A stretch of DNA of 64,000 nucleotides from Ohtaekwangia sp036503775 (GCA_036503775.1 DASXWH010000077.1:1-64000); one strand, 5' to 3'. Positions 26,149 to 35,235 are shown, counted from the stretch's first letter. The notes: generated by a model from the letters alone, not told the origin. Made by a program: numbers and translations.

Positions 26149-27264
26149 ATGCTTCGCATCCTATTACAATTTTTGAAAATTACCATGATCACTATTATCA
26201 GCATCGTTGTTGCTTTGACTATCATAACCTATTTCTATATGCAGCGGCCTGTGTTTGGTGAAAACCCGACCGGTAAGCGCCTTGACCGGGTGTCAAAATC
26301 ATCACATTACCAGGAAGGTATTTTCAGGAACCTCAAAGATACTCCGGTAATGAGCCCGGATGTATCTTATGCAAAACTGATGTGGAGTCTTTTTAACAAA
26401 CCGGATAACACTGAACCTCATGATAGTTTACCCTCCGTAAAGACCGATTTAAAGTCCCTTTCTGACACTACGTTTTCATTGGTGTGGTTTGGTCATTCTT
26501 CTTATCTGATAAAAACCAATGGAAAGACATTCCTGGTGGATCCGGTCTTCAGTGGGAATGCATCACCGGTTTCTTTCTTTGGAAAAAGTTATCCCGGAAC
26601 TGAAATGTATACAGCTCCTGATTTTCCACAGCTCGATGGTATCATCATTTCACACGATCACTACGACCATCTTGATTATACCACCATAACAAAGCTGATC
26701 CCCAAGACAAAACATTTTTATACGCCACTGGGTGTTGGTCAGCATTTATCATTCTGGGGTGTTGACGAAACGAAGATCACCGAACTCGATTGGTGGGAAT
26801 CGGTAAAGCTGAATGGTGGCTTTGAATTAATCGCCACACCCGCCCGGCATTTTTCCGGTCGTGGTTTTTCCCGGTTCAAAACCCTATGGGCTTCATTTGT
26901 ATTAAAAACGCCTGATCGTTCAATCTACATGGGTGGAGACTCCGGTTATGATGATCATTTTAAAGCGATCGGTGAGAAGTATGGACCCTTTGATATTGCG
27001 CTGTTAGAATGCGGTCAGTACAATAAACAATGGCCTTTGATTCATATGATGCCGGAAGAAACAGTGCAGGCCAGTATTGATCTGAAGGCAAAAGTATTAC
27101 TGCCTGTTCATTGGGGAAAATTCACATTGGCGATTCATCCCTGGAATGAACCCATTACCCGGGCATTAAAAGCTGCGGATAGTTTAGGTGTGAAAATAAT
27201 TACGCCTCATATCGGTGAAGCTGTTGAGCTTAGCAACATGAATTCTGCAAAACCGTGGTGGTAG
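26149..27264 (+). CDS. Membrane-anchored MBL-fold metallohydrolase (NAPE-PLD/UlaG-like)
   Basis: A 371-residue protein with an N-terminal membrane helix (about 9-30) and a metallo-beta-lactamase fold. The metal site motif is SHDHYDHLD (HxHxDH) near residue 170. Other signature parts are ATPARHFSGRGFSRFKTLWA, YMGGDSGYDDHF and LLPVHWGKFTLAIHPW. These resemble COG2220 enzymes such as N-acyl-phosphatidylethanolamine phospholipase D. The protein probably works on the periplasmic side on a lipid or phosphodiester; the substrate is unknown. It converges with the enoyl-CoA hydratase gene, 8 nt apart. Confidence 0.88.
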   Translation: MLRILLQFLKITMITIISIVVALTIITYFYMQRPVFGENPTGKRLDRVSKSSHYQEGIFRNLKDTPVMSPDVSYAKLMWSLFNKPDNTEPHDSLPSVKTDLKSLSDTTFSLVWFGHSSYLIKTNGKTFLVDPVFSGNASPVSFFGKSYPGTEMYTAPDFPQLDGIIISHDHYDHLDYTTITKLIPKTKHFYTPLGVGQHLSFWGVDETKITELDWWESVKLNGGFELIATPARHFSGRGFSRFKTLWASFVLKTPDRSIYMGGDSGYDDHFKAIGEKYGPFDIALLECGQYNKQWPLIHMMPEETVQASIDLKAKVLLPVHWGKFTLAIHPWNEPITRALKAADSLGVKIITPHIGEAVELSNMNSAKPWW

Positions 27265-27272
27265 AGGACTGA

Positions 27273-28046
27273 TTATTTTCCCTTGAAATCCGGCTTACGC
27301 TTTTCAACAAAAGCGCGCATTCCTTCTTTCTGATCTTCCGAAGCGAAGGTTAAGTAAAAATTCTTTCGTTCAAAATGAAGCCCTTCATCCAGGTGTGTTT
27401 CAAAGGAACGATTTACAGCTTCCTTGGCAAGCTGAACAGCCACAGGCGACATCTGTGCTATCTCCTTTGCCAGGTTGAGCGTTTCAAATAACAACATTTC
27501 TGTCGGGACAACTTTGTTAACCAGCTTATAAAAGTATGCTTCTTCAGCCGAAAGAAATCTTCCCGTGAGTATCAGCTCCATGGCCCTGGCTTTACCTAAT
27601 GCTTTGGTGAGCCGTTGTGTTCCACCGGCACCGGGCATTACCCCTATTTTAATTTCAGGTTGACCAAACTTCGCAGTTTCAGAAGCGATGATCATATCAC
27701 AGGTCATTGCCAGTTCGCATCCTCCGCCTAATGCAAAACCTGATACGGCTGCAATAATTGGTTTACGTGTTTTACGGATCTGATCCCAGGTGCTGAATTG
27801 ATCAATGGCCAACATATCAATAGCTGTTTTATCCGCCATTTGTTTGATGTCAGCACCTGCAGCAAAAGCCTGGTCATTTCCGGTAATGATAATCACACGA
27901 ACGTTGTCATTCTTATCCAGGGCATGAAGCGTATCCCGAAGTTCCTGCATAAGTTGAAGGTTTAAGGCATTGAGCTCTTTCGGACGATTGAGTTGAATCA
28001 GTGCAACGAAAGGTTCGTGTTGTTCAGTGACCTTGATACATTCCAT
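27273..28046 (-). CDS. Enoyl-CoA hydratase/isomerase (crotonase) family enzyme
   Basis: A 257-residue crotonase. CoA- and oxyanion-hole motifs are AFAAGADIKQM and GFALGGGCELAMTCDMIIAS. The second catalytic Glu lies in FGQPEIKIGVMPGAGGTQRL. Both catalytic Glu positions known from mitochondrial enoyl-CoA hydratase are present, which favours hydratase activity in fatty-acid or amino-acid degradation. The ATG at 28044-28046 is used; a GTG 18 nt upstream is possible. Stand-alone gene. Confidence 0.92.
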   Translation of the reverse strand: MECIKVTEQHEPFVALIQLNRPKELNALNLQLMQELRDTLHALDKNDNVRVIIITGNDQAFAAGADIKQMADKTAIDMLAIDQFSTWDQIRKTRKPIIAAVSGFALGGGCELAMTCDMIIASETAKFGQPEIKIGVMPGAGGTQRLTKALGKARAMELILTGRFLSAEEAYFYKLVNKVVPTEMLLFETLNLAKEIAQMSPVAVQLAKEAVNRSFETHLDEGLHFERKNFYLTFASEDQKEGMRAFVEKRKPDFKGK

Positions 28047-28120
28047 AAGCTGAGTGATTAACACAAAGCTTCAAAAGTCCGGAAGAAATTCAAAAAGAAT
28101 TTAATGGCATACGGGTATAA

Positions 28121-28150
28121 TAAAAAAGCCCTGCCATCACGTGGCAGGGC
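28121..28150 (-). terminator. Strong minus-strand terminator without an obvious upstream gene
   Basis: On the minus strand, GCCCTGCCA, a 5-nt loop and TGGCAGGGC (9-bp perfect stem at 28128-28150) are followed by T6 and an AT-rich tail. The plus side has no T-run, so this ends leftward transcription. Yet the nearest minus-strand coding sequence begins 74 nt further left, and nothing coding is visible between 28151 and 28290. Confidence 0.75.
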
Positions 28151-28290
28151 CTCAATCAAAAGGCATAATTAAAGTGTGCTATGCTTACTTATGAATGATA
28201 TTCAGGGTGTGTTTGTAACCTTATCCCTGTTATTTTTGCGCACGGAATTCAGGTCAAAAGGCTTAAATCCGCGAGAATAAGACATTTTTT
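28151..28290 (-). ncRNA. Possible small RNA ending at the orphan terminator
   Basis: Inferred only from the minus-strand terminator at 28121-28150. The region has a weak hairpin (GCATA / TATGC) and no useful reading frame. No clear minus-strand TANNTTTG box was found, so the 5' end is open. It could also be a leader or an antisense transcript of the phosphatase gene. Confidence 0.25.
28212..28238 (+). promoter_or_regulatory. Candidate promoter of the LMW phosphatase gene
   Basis: TATTTTTG at 28231-28238 matches TANNTTTG exactly. TTTG at 28212-28215 is only 15 nt upstream, shorter than the usual 18-21. The start codon lies 52 nt downstream. Confidence 0.35.
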
Positions 28291-28785
28291 ATGGACAAAG
28301 TGAAAGTATTATTTGTGTGTCTGGGTAACATCTGCAGGTCTCCGTTGGCGGAAGCCATATTTCTGCATAAACTAAAACACCGGAAAACAGATCAGTTGTT
28401 TGAAGTTGATTCTTGCGGTACAGCCAATTACCATATTGGTGATTCTCCGGATTCCAGAACCATTGCGAATGCCCGGAAAAATGGTGTCAGTATTAATCAC
28501 TGTGGTCGACAGCTTCAGGAAGCTGATCTTGAATATTATGATTTTATCCTGGCTATGGATAAAAGTAATCACCGGAACATTCTGCGGTTGACTAATGCCG
28601 GGAATCACCTGGAGAAAATTTCACTGATGCGTATGTTTGATCCGCAGGGTAAGGGCGAAGAAGTTCCGGATCCTTACTATGGTGGTGAACAACATTTCCA
28701 GGAGGTGTTTGATATACTGGATCGCACCATGGATAATTTTATACTTCACCTCGAAGAAAAATACGCTATAAAAGCTAAAGCCTGA
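28291..28785 (+). CDS. Low-molecular-weight protein tyrosine phosphatase
   Basis: A 164-residue cysteine phosphatase. The P-loop VCLGNICRSPLAEAIF (C-x5-R-S) lies at about residues 9-24, and the general acid Asp is in VPDPYYGG near residue 130. In bacteria these enzymes often work with tyrosine kinases of polysaccharide export, or in arsenate reduction; no such partner is next to it here. Its 3' end overlaps that of the convergent aspartate kinase gene by 11 nt. Confidence 0.95.
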   Translation: MDKVKVLFVCLGNICRSPLAEAIFLHKLKHRKTDQLFEVDSCGTANYHIGDSPDSRTIANARKNGVSINHCGRQLQEADLEYYDFILAMDKSNHRNILRLTNAGNHLEKISLMRMFDPQGKGEEVPDPYYGGEQHFQEVFDILDRTMDNFILHLEEKYAIKAKA

Positions 28786-30019
28786 GCAATACCTGAAGTG
28801 TTGATCGCGAAGATTGTTCCAGTAATATTCCCGGCATCTTGCGATACGTTTCAAATGTCAGTGCATCATAATTTTTCACCGTAACCAGGGTGAGCCCGGT
28901 ATTGTAATACACTTCAAAGTATTGTTGCAGCCGATGGATAAGTTTTATCACTTTACTTTCGCGGAAGTCCAGGCAAAATGAAAACGATATTGCCGAGTTT
29001 TGCATGACATTCACACGCAGATCAAGCTCTGAAAGCGCATGAAAAATGGTGAGAAGCTGCTGTTCACTGATGAAGGTGTAATCCGTTACCTTACAGGAAA
29101 CCAGGCATTGATTGTCCTTGAACACAATCAGTGGTGGAATGTAGTCAACGGTACATTCGTGAATTTTAGTGCCCGGCAATGATGGGTCTTCAAAGTTCTT
29201 TACGAGCAGCGGTATATTTTTATTAGCGAGGGGCTTGATGGTTTTGGGATGGATGACAGACGCTCCGTAGTACGTCATCTCTGCTGCCTCCTTAAATGGC
29301 AATTCATCAAACACTACGGCTGCCGGCAACCTCCTGGGATCGGCATTCATAACTCCGGGAACATCTTTCCATATCGTTACTGATTCAGCGGTCAGGCAGG
29401 AAGCGAATATGGCGGCCGAATAATCCGATCCTTCCCGTCCTAATGTAGTGGTCAACCCATCCGGAGTTTGCCCGATAAAGCCCTGTGTGATGATCGTGTT
29501 TTTGTCCAGTGTGGTTTGTAGCTTTTCAATACAATATGATGTTGTATTCCAATCCACCTTGCCTTCTCTGAAACTGGTATCAGTCTGAATGCACGAACGC
29601 GCATCGAGCCAATGAGAAGGATGACCTTGTTGCAGCAAATAGTGATGCACGAGTATCGAGGAGATCAATTCACCTTTTGATACAACCTGATCATAGATCA
29701 AATCAAAATCAGCTTGCCGTGTAAGTTCTGCATCCAGTTCTGTAAACAGCTTATCCATTTCCTGAAACACACCATGCTCTGCCGGAAACAATTTGTCTGC
29801 AATATTTTTGTGATATTGATAGAGGGTGTGTTTTTCTGTAGCAACAGACTGCCCGCTTTTGTTGAGTTCAAGAATTTTCTCCAGCGCGTTTGTGGTTTTT
29901 CCCATAGCCGATACCACTACCAATAAATTATGGGTTGCAGTAGATTGAATAATGGAAGTGACATTTTTAACGCCTTGAGCGTCTTTGAGGGAAGCCCCTC
30001 CGAATTTAAAAACCTTCAT
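28775..30019 (-). CDS. lysC: Monofunctional aspartate kinase
   Basis: A 414-residue enzyme that phosphorylates aspartate at the entry to lysine, threonine and methionine synthesis. The N-terminal KVFKFGGASLKDAQGVKNV is the nucleotide-binding KFGG motif. GFIGQTPDGLTTTLGREGSD and WKDVPGVMNADPR are typical catalytic segments. The C-terminal part (about 300-414) carries ACT-like regulatory sequence. It is divergent from fbp with 54 nt between the starts. Confidence 0.93.
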   Translation of the reverse strand: MKVFKFGGASLKDAQGVKNVTSIIQSTATHNLLVVVSAMGKTTNALEKILELNKSGQSVATEKHTLYQYHKNIADKLFPAEHGVFQEMDKLFTELDAELTRQADFDLIYDQVVSKGELISSILVHHYLLQQGHPSHWLDARSCIQTDTSFREGKVDWNTTSYCIEKLQTTLDKNTIITQGFIGQTPDGLTTTLGREGSDYSAAIFASCLTAESVTIWKDVPGVMNADPRRLPAAVVFDELPFKEAAEMTYYGASVIHPKTIKPLANKNIPLLVKNFEDPSLPGTKIHECTVDYIPPLIVFKDNQCLVSCKVTDYTFISEQQLLTIFHALSELDLRVNVMQNSAISFSFCLDFRESKVIKLIHRLQQYFEVYYNTGLTLVTVKNYDALTFETYRKMPGILLEQSSRSTLQVLLRL

Positions 30020-30024
30020 TTTTA

Positions 30025-30054
30025 TTGAACTAAATCGTTTGCGGATTACCTTTG
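30025..30054 (+). promoter_or_regulatory. Promoter of fbp
   Basis: TTG at 30025-30027, 19 nt, then TACCTTTG at 30047-30054. The fbp ATG is 19 nt downstream. It lies within the 54-nt divergent spacer to aspartate kinase. Confidence 0.6.
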
Positions 30055-30073
30055 ACGTCTAATTTTCAAGAGG

Positions 30074-31096
30074 ATGCAAAGATCACCCAATATTGCCAGC
30101 GCAACAAGTATAGAATCGTCAAGAATAGCTCAGCCCATTGGTACGGCATTGGACCGGTTCATTAAAAACAACCAGAATCAGTTTGCGTATGCCAGTGGTG
30201 AGCTTTCGCAATTACTTAGGGATATAGCCCTGGCATCGAAGGTGGTAAACCGGGAGGTGAATAAGGCGGGCCTGATCGATATAATGGGCGCTGTAGGCTC
30301 ACAAAATACGGCCGGAGATGATCAGCAAAAACTTGATGTGTTGGCGAATATCCGCTTTACACGTGCGCTTGCCAAAGGGGGAGAAGTTTGTGCACTGGTG
30401 TCAGAAGAATCGGAATCGTTTGTCGATCTGAATAATGAAGGAAAGTATGTTATCGCCATCGACCCGTTGGATGGATCATCCAATATCGATGTGAACGTTT
30501 CTATTGGTACCATCTTTTCCATTTACCGCAGGAAGAGTCCGGTAAGTACACCCATTCGTGAAGAGGATATCTTACAACCGGGATCAGAGCAGGTAGCTGC
30601 CGGCTACGTTCTGTATGGATCGTCAACCATGCTGGTGTATACCACCGGCCATGGTGTCAATGGATTTACCTATGAGCCTACATTGGGTGAGTACTTTCTC
30701 TCACATCCGGATATGCATATGCCAGCCGATGGTAAAATTTATTCAGTTAATGAGGGATCATACAATTCGTTCACTGAACCGGTCAAGGCTTATGTTCAGC
30801 ATTGTAAGAACAGTAATTATACCGCTCGTTATATCGGATCGCTTGTAGCCGATTTTCACCGGAATATGCTGAAGGGTGGAATTTATATTTATCCTGCTAC
30901 CGCCAGGGATAAATTTGGTAAGCTGAGGTTAATGTACGAATGCAATGCATTAGCCTATATAGCAGAACAGGCTGGTGGAATGGCAACGGACGGAGAGCAA
31001 CGCATTCTGGATATTAAGCCAGGCTCACTTCATCAGCGAACTGCATTTTATGTAGGATCCAAAAATATGGTTGAGAAAGCCGTTTCGTTTATCTGA
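30074..31096 (+). CDS. fbp: Class I fructose-1,6-bisphosphatase
   Basis: A 340-residue enzyme of gluconeogenesis that hydrolyses fructose-1,6-bisphosphate. Metal-binding segments are LVSEESESFVD and IDPLDGSSNIDVNVSIGTIF; substrate-binding parts are RYIGSLVADFHRNMLKGGIY and KLRLMYECNALAYIAEQAGG. Length matches the family. It is monocistronic and converges with the DUF5606 gene, 4 nt apart. Confidence 0.97.
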   Translation: MQRSPNIASATSIESSRIAQPIGTALDRFIKNNQNQFAYASGELSQLLRDIALASKVVNREVNKAGLIDIMGAVGSQNTAGDDQQKLDVLANIRFTRALAKGGEVCALVSEESESFVDLNNEGKYVIAIDPLDGSSNIDVNVSIGTIFSIYRRKSPVSTPIREEDILQPGSEQVAAGYVLYGSSTMLVYTTGHGVNGFTYEPTLGEYFLSHPDMHMPADGKIYSVNEGSYNSFTEPVKAYVQHCKNSNYTARYIGSLVADFHRNMLKGGIYIYPATARDKFGKLRLMYECNALAYIAEQAGGMATDGEQRILDIKPGSLHQRTAFYVGSKNMVEKAVSFI

Positions 31097-31100
31097 AACG

Positions 31101-31517
31101 TTAAGAGGCAGTGGTTTTATCTGCAGTGAGTATTTCTGATGCATATTTCAGAATCAACTCATACCATTTTACCAGCTTTTTAATATCAGAAACGTAAACA
31201 CGTTCTTCATCATATTCCGGAAGCACGGCTTTCATAAAGGCTTTTAGCTCGGCAGAATCTGAATTGGTATCAACACCGGGGTCGCTTCCAAAATCAGCGT
31301 GGATTTTTTTCAAGACGTCTTCCAGAGAAACTGTGCCTTCTTTTGTCGTGGTGTAAATGGAGATTTCATTCAGGAGAGACAAACGCTGACTGGCATTGGC
31401 AACTAACTTGGTTTTGGTTTCGTCCAGGGATTCGAGAATCACTCCCGATTTTGTTGGTGCTAAAACCTTAAAGAGTCCTCCTTTTCCTGAAATTGTCGCT
31501 AATTCTGCCAGTGTCAT
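31101..31517 (-). CDS. DUF5606 protein
   Basis: A 138-residue soluble protein. The N-terminal part LAELATISGKGGLFKVLAPT and GVILESLDETKTKLVA is the small beta-rich DUF5606 domain, followed by a helical C-terminus (YDEERVYVSDIKKLVKWYEL). The family is widespread in Bacteroidota and uncharacterised. It has its own promoter (31536-31564) and follows engB on the same strand by 69 nt. Confidence 0.9.
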   Translation of the reverse strand: MTLAELATISGKGGLFKVLAPTKSGVILESLDETKTKLVANASQRLSLLNEISIYTTTKEGTVSLEDVLKKIHADFGSDPGVDTNSDSAELKAFMKAVLPEYDEERVYVSDIKKLVKWYELILKYASEILTADKTTAS

Positions 31518-31535
31518 ATCCTTTTAAAATTTGGG

Positions 31536-31564
31536 CAAAGCTAAATAAAAAGTTGATTGCCCAA
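31536..31564 (-). promoter_or_regulatory. Promoter of the DUF5606 gene
   Basis: On the minus strand, TTG (31562-31564), 18 nt, then TAGCTTTG (31536-31543), 18 nt before the ATG. Confidence 0.55.
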
Positions 31565-31586
31565 GCGTTAACCGGAAAGGCTCCCG

Positions 31587-32192
31587 TTACTGGTTTTTAA
31601 GCCTGGTCAGGGTCTCATCGATAAAGGTCAACAGCTCTTCTTTACCGGTTCTCTTTTCAGCAGACGAAATAAAAATAGGGGGGAGTTCTTCCCAATCCTG
31701 AAGGAGTGTTTTTTCAAAACGCTTTACATTCTTTGCTAGCTCATTTCGCGAAAGCTTATCTGATTTGGTGAAGATTAAAGCCATAGGAATCCCCTTGCCA
31801 CCAACCCAATTGATAAAGCTGAGATCTATCTTCTGTGGCTCCAGTCGGCAATCGATCAATATAAAAAGGCAGGAGATGCTCTCGCGTTTAACAACATAAT
31901 TATCGATGATCTTACCAAAGCCCTGCCGTATATCCTTGCTCACATTGGCATAGCCATACCCTGGCAGGTCTACCAGATACCATTGTTTATTGATCAGGAA
32001 GTGATTGATAGTTTGGGTTTTACCTGGTCTTCCAGACGTTTTAGCGAGGCCTTTGTTATTGGTGACCATATTGATCAGGGAAGACTTGCCCACGTTAGAA
32101 CGGCCTATAAATGCAAACTCAGGCTTGTCGGGAGGAGGGCATTTTTGTACATCGGCATAACTGGAAATGAACTCGGCCGAAGTAATATTCAT
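31587..32192 (-). CDS. engB: Ribosome biogenesis GTP-binding protein EngB (YsxC/YihA)
   Basis: A 201-residue GTPase for 50S assembly. G1 is EFAFIGRSNVGKSSLINMV, G2 the conserved KTSGRPGKTQTINHF, G3 LVDLPGYGYANVS and G4 FTKSDKLS. Length is normal. It is divergent from the OmpA/PD40 gene with 159 nt between. Confidence 0.96.
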   Translation of the reverse strand: MNITSAEFISSYADVQKCPPPDKPEFAFIGRSNVGKSSLINMVTNNKGLAKTSGRPGKTQTINHFLINKQWYLVDLPGYGYANVSKDIRQGFGKIIDNYVVKRESISCLFILIDCRLEPQKIDLSFINWVGGKGIPMALIFTKSDKLSRNELAKNVKRFEKTLLQDWEELPPIFISSAEKRTGKEELLTFIDETLTRLKNQ

Positions 32193-32302
32193 GGCTTAAA
32201 GTAATAATTGAAGGGCAAAATACTAAGTTTGTAAGAACTGTGTGCTTTATGGGTCTATTTTTATGCCCGCAAACGTACCTGTTTTGGCGAATTTGTACTA
32301 TA

Positions 32303-32331
32303 TTGTCAAGCCAATAATATTATTAACTTTA
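32303..32331 (+). promoter_or_regulatory. Candidate promoter of the OmpA/PD40 gene
   Basis: TTG at 32303-32305, 18 nt, then TAACTTTA at 32324-32331 (7 of 8). The start codon is 20 nt downstream. Confidence 0.45.
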
Positions 32332-32351
32332 GTGTTAAAACTTTTTAAGCA

Positions 32352-34442
32352 ATGTCCAGTATCCGCAGTGTACTGATTTTTTTAACTTTTTTATTAGCAC
32401 TTTCGACCACCGGATTCAGCCAGCAAGACCCCAAAGAAACGGCCCGGGAATACATGGTGCTTGCTGAAGAAATCATGGCTGAAACAAAAGCTATTGATGA
32501 TGCCCGTGAACTTGTTGTGACCGCGGCAGACAGCGACACTACCTTTATCAAAGCCAATTATGAGGCGGGGCGTCTGCACCTGATTACCATCGGAAAGGAC
32601 CTCGCAGCCAAATACTTCTTACGGGTCTATCGTCAGGACCCCGATTACCGGTTTGATATCGAATATTCTATCGGAAAGAGCTACCAGTATGGAGAACAGT
32701 TTGACAAGGCTCTTCATTTCTTTGATCTGTACAAACAGAAGCTGGCCAAGAAATCAAACTACCAGGGTAAAGATCGTGTTGAGGCGGCTGTAGTTGATCG
32801 TGCCATTTTTGAATGTACCAATGGTAAGGAGTTTGTTTCAAATCCCGGTAACTTCTCAATTGTCAATATTGGCCGTGAGATCAATTCTGAATTTGAAGAC
32901 TATGCGCCTGTATTGAATGAGGCTGAGACGGAACTGGTGTTTACCACCAGACGCAGAGAAGACAACTTGAACCAGAACGTGGCTGATGATAACAAGCCCT
33001 GGGAGGATATTTTTATTGCTTCCAAATCCGGAAGTACCTGGAGCTATGCCAAGAACATTGGTGAACCTGTAAACACGCCTACTCACAATTCCAACCTGGC
33101 CCTTTCTGCGGATGGGGGTACGTTGTTTATCTTCAATGATGATAACGGAGGAGATATTTATTACAGTGAGCGAAGCTCAGGTGGTGTTTGGAGTATACCA
33201 ACTCCTATGCCTGGAATCATCAACTCCAGTTTCGAAGAAAAATCGGTTTCTATTTCAAGCGATGAAAAGACCTTATACTTCTCCAGTAATCGTCCTGGAG
33301 GTTTTGGTGGACTGGATATCTATCGTGCCACAAAGGATAGCAAAGGTGAATGGGCTAACGTGAAAAACCTGGGACCGAAAATCAATACGGATCTTGATGA
33401 TGATGGACCTTTCATTGATTATGATGGAGTAACACTTTACTTCAGTAGCAAGGGAAGAAAAGGTATGGGAGGATATGATGTTTTCAAGGCCACCTATGAT
33501 CCTGCCGCTAATGAATGGAGCGAACCCGATAACCTGGGGTATCCTATAAATACTCCAGATAATGATGTATTCTTTGTGTCATCTAAAGATGGTAAACGTG
33601 CCTATTATTCTTCGGTCCGCGAAGACGGTATGGGTTATACGGACATATACATGATTACCATTCCGGAAGGTCTGAAGAATACAGAACCTGTTGTAGCCAA
33701 GCCTCCCGTTGAAAAACCAAAGGACACTACAACAGTTGCACTGGTAGAACCTAAAGTGGAGCCAAAGGTAGAACCGAAGGTCGAACCTAAAGTGGAGCCC
33801 AAAAAAGACATCGTGCCACTTAAGTTTATTGTTACCATTGTTGATGCTGCAGATAAGTCCCCGCTGGATGCAAAAGTGAAATTACAGGGTGCAAAAGACA
33901 ATGTGGTTGTAGGTTCCACAACAGCGGGCACAGGTGTGTTTGAATTCACGATCAAGAATGCCAAAGCCAAAGATTACCGGTTATCCGTTGAAAGCAACGG
34001 TTATATATTCCAGAATCAGACTATTAAAATTGAAGGTGCAACCACTCAGGAGAAAACGATAAACCGTACCATTGAAATGCGTAAAGTGGTGGTGTTTGCA
34101 ACATCTGTTTTACGCAACCTGTACTTTGATTTTGACAAGGCTACCTTTAAAACAGAGTCCTATACAGAACTTAATAAGCTGGAAGCCATGATGCGCCAGA
34201 ATGATGGAATGATCATTGAGATCGCAGGTCATACGGATGCCATCGGAACGTGGGCTTATAATAAGTTTCTCTCGCAGAAACGTGCAGAGGCTGTGAAGGA
34301 CTACCTCACTAAAAAAGGTATAGATGCACGCAGAATAAAGGCCGTAGGCTATGGTAAAACCAAACCCCTTGTTAGTAATGATGACGAGGAAGATGGCCGT
34401 GAGCTGAATAGGCGTGTTGAATTCAAAGTGCTCCAAAAGTAA
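32352..34442 (+). CDS. OmpA family protein with WD40-like (PD40) repeats
   Basis: A 696-residue outer-membrane-associated protein. Signal peptide (to about 23), a TPR-like helical region (about 25-160), then PD40 beta-propeller repeats (about 180-450) with the recurring pattern ALSADGGTLFIFNDDNGGDI and SISSDEKTLYFSSNRPGGFG. A VEPK tandem spacer sits at 465-484, followed by a carboxypeptidase-regulatory-like beta domain (about 495-575). A C-terminal OmpA domain covers about 580-696 (LYFDFDKATFKTESYTELNK, IAGHTDAIGTWAYNKFLSQK, RELNRRVEFKV). This is the architecture of the Bacteroidota PorE-type and related peptidoglycan-linked proteins; I do not claim PorE itself. Confidence 0.9.
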   Translation: MSSIRSVLIFLTFLLALSTTGFSQQDPKETAREYMVLAEEIMAETKAIDDARELVVTAADSDTTFIKANYEAGRLHLITIGKDLAAKYFLRVYRQDPDYRFDIEYSIGKSYQYGEQFDKALHFFDLYKQKLAKKSNYQGKDRVEAAVVDRAIFECTNGKEFVSNPGNFSIVNIGREINSEFEDYAPVLNEAETELVFTTRRREDNLNQNVADDNKPWEDIFIASKSGSTWSYAKNIGEPVNTPTHNSNLALSADGGTLFIFNDDNGGDIYYSERSSGGVWSIPTPMPGIINSSFEEKSVSISSDEKTLYFSSNRPGGFGGLDIYRATKDSKGEWANVKNLGPKINTDLDDDGPFIDYDGVTLYFSSKGRKGMGGYDVFKATYDPAANEWSEPDNLGYPINTPDNDVFFVSSKDGKRAYYSSVREDGMGYTDIYMITIPEGLKNTEPVVAKPPVEKPKDTTTVALVEPKVEPKVEPKVEPKVEPKKDIVPLKFIVTIVDAADKSPLDAKVKLQGAKDNVVVGSTTAGTGVFEFTIKNAKAKDYRLSVESNGYIFQNQTIKIEGATTQEKTINRTIEMRKVVVFATSVLRNLYFDFDKATFKTESYTELNKLEAMMRQNDGMIIEIAGHTDAIGTWAYNKFLSQKRAEAVKDYLTKKGIDARRIKAVGYGKTKPLVSNDDEEDGRELNRRVEFKVLQK
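33744..33803 (+). repeat. Five 12-nt tandem repeats encoding VEPK
   Basis: Five successive codon blocks each give Val-Glu-Pro-Lys inside the OmpA/PD40 gene. Synonymous codons differ between copies (GTA/GTG/GTC, CCT/CCA/CCG), so the array is not freshly duplicated. It forms a charged spacer between the propeller and the C-terminal domains. Confidence 0.9.
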
Positions 34443-34512
34443 TCCATCTGAAATAGATTTTATTCCCTGAGGTAAACCTATACCTTCGTGCCGTATTGGC
34501 TAAAGGAAAGTC

Positions 34513-35235
34513 ATGACCGTAGTTCCCTATAAAGAAGAAAAGGCAGGTAAAAAAGAACAGGTGGCCCGGATGTTTGATAACATCAGCCACCGCTATGACT
34601 TCCTGAATCATTTCCTGAGTCTTGGAATTGACAGGGGATGGCGCAGAAAAGCCATTGATCTTATCCGCCCGTTAAACCCGAAACAGATATTGGATGTTGC
34701 CACCGGCACGGGAGACTTCGCTATTGAAGCACTTTCGCTAAAGGCGGATAAAATTACCGGTGTTGACATTTCCGCAGGCATGCTGGAAGTGGGTCGAAAG
34801 AAACTTGCCGAGCGAAACCTCAATGGCCGTATTGAGCTGTTATTGGGAGATTCCGAAAACCTGCCCTTTGCTGATGCGTCATTTGATGCTGTAACAGTGG
34901 CCTTTGGCGTTCGTAATTTTGAAAATCTGGAAAAAGGGCTGCGAGACATTCATCGCGTGTTAAAGCCCAATGGCATGCTGGTAGTGCTCGAATTTTCGAG
35001 GCCCCGCAAATTTCCTTTCCGCCAGGTATATAATTTTTATTTTAAGTTCGTTTTGCCTAAAATAGGTCGGTTGGTTTCAAGTGATAAGGCCGCTTACACC
35101 TATTTACCTGAGTCTGTAGAGGCTTTTCCGGATGGGGAGGATTTTCTTCACATTCTAAAAACAGTAGGTTTTAACAATACAAAATGCAGGTCACTCACAT
35201 TAGGTATAAGTTCTATATACACGGGTTTAAAATAA
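34513..35235 (+). CDS. ubiE: Demethylmenaquinone methyltransferase UbiE/MenG
   Basis: A 240-residue SAM-dependent C-methyltransferase for the last step of menaquinone synthesis. Motifs are MFDNISHRYDFLNHFLSLGI and RGWRRKAI, DVATGTGDFAIEAL (SAM site), VAFGVRNFENLEKGLRDIHR, and YTYLPESVEAFPDGEDFLHI. The C-terminus ISSIYTGLK is typical. The last 52 nt overlap the next, PorT-like, gene in another frame. A weak TACCTTCG box at 34481-34488 is the only promoter-like signal. Confidence 0.96.
   Translation: MTVVPYKEEKAGKKEQVARMFDNISHRYDFLNHFLSLGIDRGWRRKAIDLIRPLNPKQILDVATGTGDFAIEALSLKADKITGVDISAGMLEVGRKKLAERNLNGRIELLLGDSENLPFADASFDAVTVAFGVRNFENLEKGLRDIHRVLKPNGMLVVLEFSRPRKFPFRQVYNFYFKFVLPKIGRLVSSDKAAYTYLPESVEAFPDGEDFLHILKTVGFNNTKCRSLTLGISSIYTGLK

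Noticed and set aside
31544..31568. TTGGGCAA ... TTGCCCAA inverted repeat upstream of DUF5606
   Set aside because: The 18-nt loop and the lack of a T-run argue against a terminator; the sequence is better explained as part of the DUF5606 promoter.
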